Assembly: GCA_004026145.2 (NCBI GenBank) | Contig: CP034980.1 | Location: forward strand, 13,703,085 to 13,767,084 | DNA: 64,000 nucleotides | From: Takifugu bimaculatus | Lineage: Eukaryota > Chordata > Actinopteri > Tetraodontiformes > Tetraodontidae | Direction: 5' to 3' | Part shown: piece by piece, positions 57,260 through 64,000 of the stretch | Numbering within the stretch: position 1 is the stretch's first letter | Layout of the letters: every line of letters starts with the position of its first letter | Notes under the pieces: generated by a model | The model's database searches: none | Seen by the model: the letters and a program-made list of their open reading frames with translations, nothing else | Told to the model about the DNA's origin: nothing | Made by a program: the position numbers and the translations under genes

Positions 57260-59680
57260 TCCATGTTTATTTTGCAGTAAATGTGTTTGTTGTCTTATTT
57301 ACTCAATATTTGAATAAAGATATGAAGTAAACAAGTTAATCCTAAAGGGACATGCTGAAGAGGAAGCACTGATGAAACCATTAAAATAAAAAGTTGTTGA
57401 TATATAAACAGGTTCTAATTTTCTGCTGAAATAAGCTGAAATGAAATAAATATGTTAAATAATGCATATCCCTGGACCAGTAGGAATTGGTTTATAGAAA
57501 ATAAGAGCAGCTGTTTCTATAAGTCTTAATGGAAATGTCTCTAATGCCTATGTTATCTCATTATGGAAGCAAAACATTATCTCTCTGCGTGCTTCTTTTA
57601 GCAAAGCCGCAGAATCCCGCAGAACCAAACACGTTACGTGGAGAGGCAGGTCCTGTCAGTGTGAGTGATGTCTTAATACTCTCAGTGAAGCTGTGGACTT
57701 GAAAGAAATGTAAAACAAGCATCAGCAGACAGAGACTTCAGACAAATGTGATACTCTAAGCGTTTTGCCTCTAATAAAAGCATGACCTGGAATATTGACG
57801 TTCAAGCACTGACGGGGAATTTTGCCACTGACACATCCAGAGGAGCAAATATGAAGGCACCAGGTCTGTGCTTTTTGAATGCAGGCAAAAAATGTTATAT
57901 CCTTCAAAGCCTGTTAATGTATTTTAAAGAATTTCAACAAGATATACACTTCTCTTTCCTAAAATGAAGAAATGGACATCTTTGAAGGACTCCTTGCAGT
58001 GCAAATATCTGTACAAGCTACCGGTAGCTTGTAAGGTGACATATGCCGAGGACACCACTTTTACAGGTTACTATTTAAGCAGCTTTGAATAACCTCCATT
58101 CTTAAAACCTTCCGGGTCATAGACTTGTTTTAAAATGATGGGTATTGTAACAAAAGGTGGGGTCGGCATCCAATTCCCAGTGTCTGCCCGTGGGGGGGGG
58201 GGTCCTTCCTAAGGCTGCAGTTACCCCGCCACACCAGCAGGGGGCAGCCATCACGGGCAGCTGCAGCGTTGGCGCCGTGGTGAGTGATCCAACATGTCTG
58301 CGCCCTGAAGGATGCTGCAAACGGCGTGAAGGTAAACTACGACTGGCAGGTACGTTCAAATCATGTGTTAAACGCTTCTCTTCAACGTGTTTTTATGCAG
58401 TTGTGTTATTTTGGCGGCGCTCTTAATTTAGTAAGTTCAAATGCAGTTAGTCTAAGACTAGTGTTTCAAATGTGACATTTCTAGAGCATATTAGCAACAT
58501 TTTGCTTGTATAACAAATATTTTGATGCTTTTGTCAAAATATACCTGTAAGACGTCTTTTATTGAGCTTACTGTTAGGATTTAACACATAAAATTGAAAA
58601 TATTCTAAAATTAAGTACTGCACACACAGCATCTGAAATAGGATCAGAATTTTTAATAGAGGTTGAACAATGTGTTAATTTATAATAGAAGCAGAGAAAC
58701 TACCAACATAAGGAGCTACACAAACTTTGTCAGCACTATCAGAATGGAAAAAATAGGGTTCTGTTCTTTTCTGTACTAAGCTATGAGCAAGTTATAGTTT
58801 TAGTCCAGTAAAGTCAAATTGACTTTATAGTAAAGGTGTTGGATTAGATGACCTTGATAGAATATATGTGTAATTATGAATAGTTTAACATATGGAACAC
58901 CCTTAAAGAGCCTCCTCTCAAATATGTAAATGTTTCATTTAATGTGTCTAATTATTACATTTTTGACACAGACATTGATACAAAGCAAACTTGCAACTAA
59001 GAAACAAGGTCTTGATCCCGTAGATGAGGTTTTTTGGCAGTGGCTCATTCTACTGGCTTATATTTGACAGGGTAAAGTGTTTTTTCTTCTCCCAAATCAG
59101 TTTGTGTTATTGTTACAGTACTTTTATAAAATTGATTCTGTTCAGTTTTTTCTCATCGGAGAGGGAGGATCAAGCATACAGTTGATACAGAAGTACAAGT
59201 TTCATTTTGTTTGTACTTATTTCCTTTATGTGATGTTGCAAAATATGCCTGAAACTCTGTTTATTAGTATATTAAAGGGTCATAATGCAGAGGGCCATGG
59301 TGACCTCGATGTAGAATTTTTAGACACTATTGTTATTACTATTGCTTTGGATTAATGAGCGATCACAAATATTGTTAAAGAAATCACTCACACCAATGCT
59401 AAAATATTCATCAAGTAGCAGCAAAGCAGTCAAGTATTCTTTGACTGATATGACATGTTTAATGCTGTCAGTTTAGCCCAGTGTCAGAGGGAAGAGCCGA
59501 ACTAATCCAGAGTGAGACAATCGTTGAGCTGAAGCTGGTCAGATGTGTTGGTTAACCAGTCGAAGCCATTTTGACAAGCTTTAAACCTGTCTGGCATGGC
59601 TGTATTATTGGCTGCACATCGGTAATCCTGTTATTCAACAGGGTTGTTGCACTTTTTGTCTCAGTTGACTGGAAAGAATC
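57260..59680. other. intergenic region, no gene seen
   Basis: About 2.4 kb of mostly AT-rich sequence with only short random frames. The GC-rich patch at 58150-58300 contains a G9-10 run and a CTCF-consensus site. No RNA gene or intact element is recognised. Confidence 0.45.
58234..58248 (+). promoter_or_regulatory. CTCF-type site (plus orientation)
   Basis: CCAGCAGGGGGCAGC matches the CTCF core CCASYAGRKGGCRS at all 14 positions. It lies in a short GC-rich patch 1.4 kb past the stop of the sorting-nexin-like gene. Confidence 0.65.
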
Positions 59681-59683
59681 AGG

Positions 59684-59955
59684 CAGCTGCTGCAGACCTC
59701 TCATCTGCGCATCTACGATGTGAATCTCCTGTTCCGAGGAATTCCAAATGCACTCAGCTGGAACAACATTTGGTTACTTTAGAGACCATTTGAGTACATT
59801 AAACTTATTTTCATCCTCAATAAATCAATTTCATAGGATTGAGCTTTGCGAGCTAGTCTGTTATCCTGCTGGAAGTATCCATTAGACAATGGTACACTGC
59901 GATCATAAAAGGAGGAACGTGGTTAGGAACAATACTCCCAAAGGCTTTTAAATCC
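59684..59955 (-). mobile_element. Decayed Tc1-like transposon fragment (copy 3)
   Basis: Fragment related to the 3' half of the transposase region of Tc1-like copy 1. Shared landmarks are the GCTGCTGCAGACC start, GTGAATCTCCTGTTCC, GACCATTTGAGTACA, TTATCCTGCTGGAAGTA and AACAATACTC, in the same order and orientation. No terminal repeat is present. It is more diverged than copy 1. Confidence 0.65.
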
Positions 59956-60583
59956 TTCTCTATTGCTGCATGTCTAACTGTATTGATTTGCTGTCATGAG
60001 TGCTGATGGGAGTTAGTGGAGAATCGAGAACCGACAAAAAATGAAATCTTTCATAGCTGTGTTTTGTCCTGTTTTCTGTCGGCCTCTCTGGGTACCAGCT
60101 GCAAGGCTGTGAACCATTTGATGTATATTGTATGCCTGAATAGTTCAAGGTGTTCAAAACAGCTGAGTCATTTAATATCTGTCCAACCTGGGCCACAAAA
60201 TATACAATTTTGTTTAAACTAAGGCTGATTGTATATTTTATTCTGCAGTACCTGACACCCACACTGATATATTAATAATAGATCCTCACAAGCCTGAATG
60301 AAAGTCCCATCAGCAGCAGCTCAGACTCGAGGGGCACATGGCGGCGAGGTTCAAAGAGATTTACTGTAACATTGTGGCTGCAGTTTCTGAGCTCCAGCTC
60401 TGGAAAATGAATCTTTTTAAGGTCACAACCCCGTCTCCTTGGAGAAAAATCACATCTCAGTTCTGTCTTTTGCCTTTTGCTAAGTCTGTTGTTTTAGATG
60501 TCGTCATTGTAGTTGTCTGATTATGATCTCGGGCTAATTTGTTGAATTTTTAACTTCGTTTAGGTCAAACAGGCTATGACAGA

Positions 60584-61374
60584 CACTCACCGGCCACTTT
60601 ATTTGGTCCACTTTGCTAGTAAAAGGTTGGACCTCCTTGCGCCTTCAGAACTGCCATAATGGCATACTTGAACCTCCATCACCAGCAGCCTGAACCATTA
60701 GGACAAAGCTGCACATCTTTCATGCTTTTTACACCACATCTAACAGGACCATCTTAATGTTGCAGCGGAAATTGAGACTCGTCACACCAGGCAACGTTTT
60801 CCAGTCTTCTGTTGTCCAATTTTGTGAATTGTAGCCTCACTTTCTTCTCTCAGTGAGACATTTCTGTCCGCAAAGCTGCCGTTTTCTCTTTTTCAGACCA
60901 TTTTCTATAAACACAGAGAAGGTTGTGGGTGAAAATCAGGATATTACCTCACGATAGCAGGAGACCACCTGACCATCCATCCCCCATTTTCTTATATGTT
61001 CCTTTGTATATATCATGCTTTGTTTTATCCTGTGACGCTTACGCTTTATCATATGACGTTTACACTTAGGCTTATTGTAATCTTACATGTTTGTGTGCTA
61101 GGATAAGAATAAACCTCACCAGGGCCCACACTTGTAGCTCACGCTGCAGACGTGTGGCTGCCCTTGCAGCGAGTAAACTGAAGCTTCCGTCTCATTCCTC
61201 TGATGCCAACAGCACGGGAAGAAAACTGATCACTTTCTCCCCAACACATTCTGATGCTAGTTTAACTTCAGCAAGCTGTCCTAGACCACGTCTACAAGCA
61301 TAAATGTGTTGATTTGCAGCCATGTGATTGGCTGATTAGCTATTTGTGTTAACAAGCAACTGAACCAGTGAGTG
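60584..61374 (-). mobile_element. Decayed Tc1-like DNA transposon copy 2
   Basis: Left end CACTCACCGGCCACTTTATT is the intact terminal repeat of the family. The right end is cut back to CCAGTGAGTG. A stretch of over 70 bp at 61280-61352 is the same as in copy 1 (31188-31260), from TAGACCACGTCTACAAGC to GTGTTAACAA, so both belong to one subfamily. The region coding for the SPDLNPIEHLW part of the transposase is deleted. It is non-functional. Confidence 0.8.
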
Positions 61375-61375
61375 T

Positions 61376-62084
61376 ATCTTGAATATATGCAATTATATTG
61401 ATTAATGAAAGAATAGGGTTTAAAGGATCATTTGTTATAAGTTTTTTCTGTAATTGGAAAAAGTGGTTTAGTGAAATAGTTTCTGCCTTATCACGTTTAA
61501 TATTTGCTTCCACTCACATTTCTCTCTTTTTCCAAAAACATATCTACAAAACAGCATTCATTTCTAACAATAAAGACTTTCTGCAGCCTAAGACCTCAGT
61601 TCTACAGATGAGTGCAGGATTGAACGTCTGGCCGTCAGCCTTCTGACACACCAAGCCGCGATATTGTGCCAGTGTGAAAAGTTCTTTTCTTTCCTTGTGA
61701 GATGAAAGATACTGTCGAGCCTTAAATGTCACTCTGGCCTATTTCTAGACGTGCTCCTCTGTGGTCTAGCTAAAAGATAAAACATGCTATATGTCTGCAA
61801 AAAGGCATCAGCCAGTGTGTGAGAGTAAACTCTTTACATTTACTTCAATATTTATTTCCCCTGTCAGTTTGCTTTACATCTTGTTCTGTGGCGTTCTGAC
61901 ACGATGGTTAGAGGAAGTGTTGTGCTGGGACACCAATAAGGCGAAGTGGTCTCACTGCGATTGAATGCAGGCAAGCAGAGATAATGCTCTTACTAAGACA
62001 CAGAGTAATCACTCTTCAAGCACATGAGCCCGGCTTCAACCCACACTTTACTGGAACGCTGTATGTTCTGCTGCAATTGCCAGC
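61376..62084. other. spacer between transposon and minisatellite
   Basis: About 700 bp with no recognisable gene, repeat or motif beyond short random frames. Confidence 0.4.
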
Positions 62085-62088
62085 ATTT

Positions 62089-63694
62089 CTCCCCACAGCC
62101 TCCCCACAGCCTCCCCACAGCCTCCCCAACAGCCCCCCCACAGCCTCCCAACAGCCTCCCCAACAGCCTCCCAACAGCCTCCCCACAGCCTCCCAACAGC
62201 CTCCCAACAGCCTCCCCACAGCCTCCCCAACAGCCTCCCCAACAGCCTCCCCCACAGCCTCCCCACAGCCTCCCCAACAGCCTCCCCAACAGCCTCCCCC
62301 ACAGCCTCCCCACAGCCTCCCCAACAGCCTCCCCCACAGCCTCACCCAACAGCGTCCCCAACAGCCTCCCCACAGCCTCCCCACAGCCTCCCAACAGCCT
62401 CCCCACAGCCCTCCCCAACAGCCTCCCAACAGCCTCCCCCACAGCCTCCCCAACCGCCTCCCCAACAGCCTCCCCACAGCCTCCCCACAGCCTCCCCCAG
62501 CCCTCCCCACAGCCTCCCCCACAGCCTCCCACAGCCTCCCAACAGCCTCCCCAACAGCCTCCCCACAGCCTCCCACAGCCTCCCCACAGCCTCCCCAACA
62601 GCCTCCCCACAGCCTCCCCACAGCCTCCCACAGCCTCCCCACAGCCTCCCCAACAGCCTCCCCACAGCCTCCCCACAGCCTCCCCACAGCCTCCCAACAG
62701 CCTCCCAACAGCCTCCCCAACAGCCTCCCCACAGCCTCCCCACAGCCTCCCAACAGCCTCCCCAACAGCCTCCCCACAGCCTCCCCACAGCCTCCCCAAC
62801 AGCCTCCCCAACAGCCTCCCCACAGCCTCCCAACAGCCTCCCAACAGCCTCCCCAACAGCCTCCCCACAGCCTCCCCACAGCCTCCCAACAGCCTCCCCA
62901 ACAGCCTCCCACAGCCTCCCACAGCCTCCCCACAGCCTCCCCAACAGCCCCCCCAACAGCCTCCCCAACAGCCTCCCACAGCCTCCCCAACAGCCTCCCA
63001 CAGCCTCCCCAACAGCCTCCCAACAGCCTCCCCAACAGCCTCCCCAACAGCCTCCCCAACAGCCCCCCCACAGCCTCCCCACAGCCTCCCCCACAGCCTC
63101 CCAACAGCCTCCCAACAGCCCCCCCAACAGCCTCCCCAACAGCCTCCCACAGCCTCCCCACAGCCTCCCACAGCCCCCCACAGCCTCCCCAACAGCCTCC
63201 CCACAGCCTCCCACAGCCTCCCAACAGCCCCCCACAGCCCCCCACCCACCCCCCACAGCCTCCCCACAGCCTCCCCAACAGCCTCCCCACAGCCTCCCAC
63301 AGCCTCCCCACAGCCTCCCCACAGCCTCCCCAACAGCCTCCCCACAGCCCCCACAGCCTCCCCACAGCCTCCCCACAGCCCCCCACAGCCTCCCCAACAG
63401 CCTCCCCACAGCCTCCCCACAGCCTCCCAACAGCCTCCCCACAGCCCCCAACAGCCTCCCCCACAGCCTCCCCACAGCCTCCCCACAGCCTCCCCACAGC
63501 CTCCCCCACAGCCTCCCCACAGCCTCCAGCTCCCCAACCAGCCTCCCCCAAGCATCCAAAGGCCTGTCCCCCACAGCCTCCCCACAGCCTCCCCAACAGC
63601 CTCCCCACAGCCTCCCAACGGCCTCCCCACAGCCTCCCCCACAGCCTCCCCAACGGCCTCCCAACGGCCTCCCAACGGCCTCCCAACAGCCCTC
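62089..63694. repeat. GC-rich 11/12-bp minisatellite, about 1.6 kb
   Basis: Roughly 140 head-to-tail units of CAGCCTCCCCA, CAGCCTCCCAA and CAGCCTCCCCAA. Units of 11 and 12 bp are mixed. The last units drift to CAACGGCCTCC. The C-rich top strand lacks stop codons in several frames, so long proline-rich (PQPPHSLPTAS-like) and glycine-rich frames run through it on both strands. These are not genes: there is no conserved protein, no family, and all frames give the same kind of peptide. The bottom strand carries regularly spaced GGG/GGGG runs. Confidence 0.97.
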
Positions 63695-63699
63695 ATTAC

Positions 63700-64000
63700 A
63701 CCAGAGGTGGTGGTTAATGAACATTCAGCATTAGAATCCTGCGTTTAGATTTCTGCAAATGTGTCTGTCAGGACACTGTGAAAAACAGCCCGACAGCAGA
63801 AGCACCACAGCAGCCGGTTCAGTCTTAAAGGGAGAGTTACGAGGAATAAAGTCAGCCTTCTGTGGTTAGACACGACTTTATCTATTGAAGCACATAGGGA
63901 AAGTTCTATAGATTAAGGTTATTACATTATAAAGAACATTCTGTAATGAATTATAAGGTCAAAAAGCCATTCCTCACACTGCGTCTATGGTTAATTGAAG
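63700..64000. other. right-end flank, nothing recognised
   Basis: About 300 bp after the minisatellite. AT-rich, with no exon-like segment or motif I can support. Confidence 0.5.

Noticed and set aside
61984..63748. Proline-rich and glycine/tryptophan-rich open frames of 460-577 codons on both strands
   Set aside because: They are entirely made of the 11/12-bp minisatellite, occur in multiple frames and both strands at once, and have no family, exon structure or promoter.

Overview
The window is nuclear DNA of a ray-finned fish, most likely a compact-genome percomorph teleost. Genes are split by GT-AG introns, vertebrate-only families are present, and the repeats (Tc1-like transposons, a Penelope-like fragment, a tRNA-SINE-like remnant, CA/TG microsatellites) are typical of fish. 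Species cannot be fixed from the sequence alone. There are no bacterial features, operons or CRISPR arrays. Exon boundaries below were read by eye from splice sites, reading-frame phase and family similarity. Every complete gene model closes in frame.

Layout: (1) 269-3733, + strand: the last five coding exons of a VEGF-receptor tyrosine kinase of the kdr-like class, followed by its 3'UTR. (2) 11057-13513, +: cdx4 homeobox gene (3 exons, 270 aa) with a motif-rich upstream region. (3) 14630-17997, +: chic1 (6 exons, 174 aa). (4) 20584-26313, -: an LNX2-class RING/4xPDZ ubiquitin ligase (9 coding exons, 683 aa), tail-to-tail with chic1, with a possible non-coding first exon near 29.6-29.8 kb. 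(5) 37149-41403, +: slc25a43 (5 exons, 344 aa). (6) 42684-44245, +: slc25a5-type ADP/ATP translocase (4 exons, 298 aa). (7) 46891-56796, +: a sorting-nexin-like gene (16 exons, 862 aa) with PXA, a degenerate PX and a nexin-C domain but no RGS; I do not recognise its symbol. The rest, up to 64000, is non-coding: a CTCF-like site, decayed Tc1-like copies and a 1.6-kb GC-rich minisatellite with open frames on both strands.

How it fits together: kdrl-cdx4-chic1-lnx is a ParaHox-type neighbourhood (receptor tyrosine kinase, Cdx, CHIC, LNX). It matches the fourth vertebrate ParaHox paralogon, of which mammals keep only CDX4-CHIC1 on Xq13. The slc25a43-slc25a5 pair is also adjacent on human Xq24, so two X-linked human segments are joined here. 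Both carriers act in the mitochondrial inner membrane. The sorting-nexin-like protein is predicted to be membrane-anchored.

Most interesting points: the preserved fourth ParaHox neighbourhood with its receptor kinase; the unnamed sorting-nexin-like gene whose PX domain has lost its usual lipid-binding core; CTCF-consensus motifs beside slc25a43, the nexin-like gene and its 3' side; a triplicated 30-bp element near the putative lnx promoter; and the minisatellite, in which an 11/12-bp unit keeps several frames open and puts G-runs on one strand.
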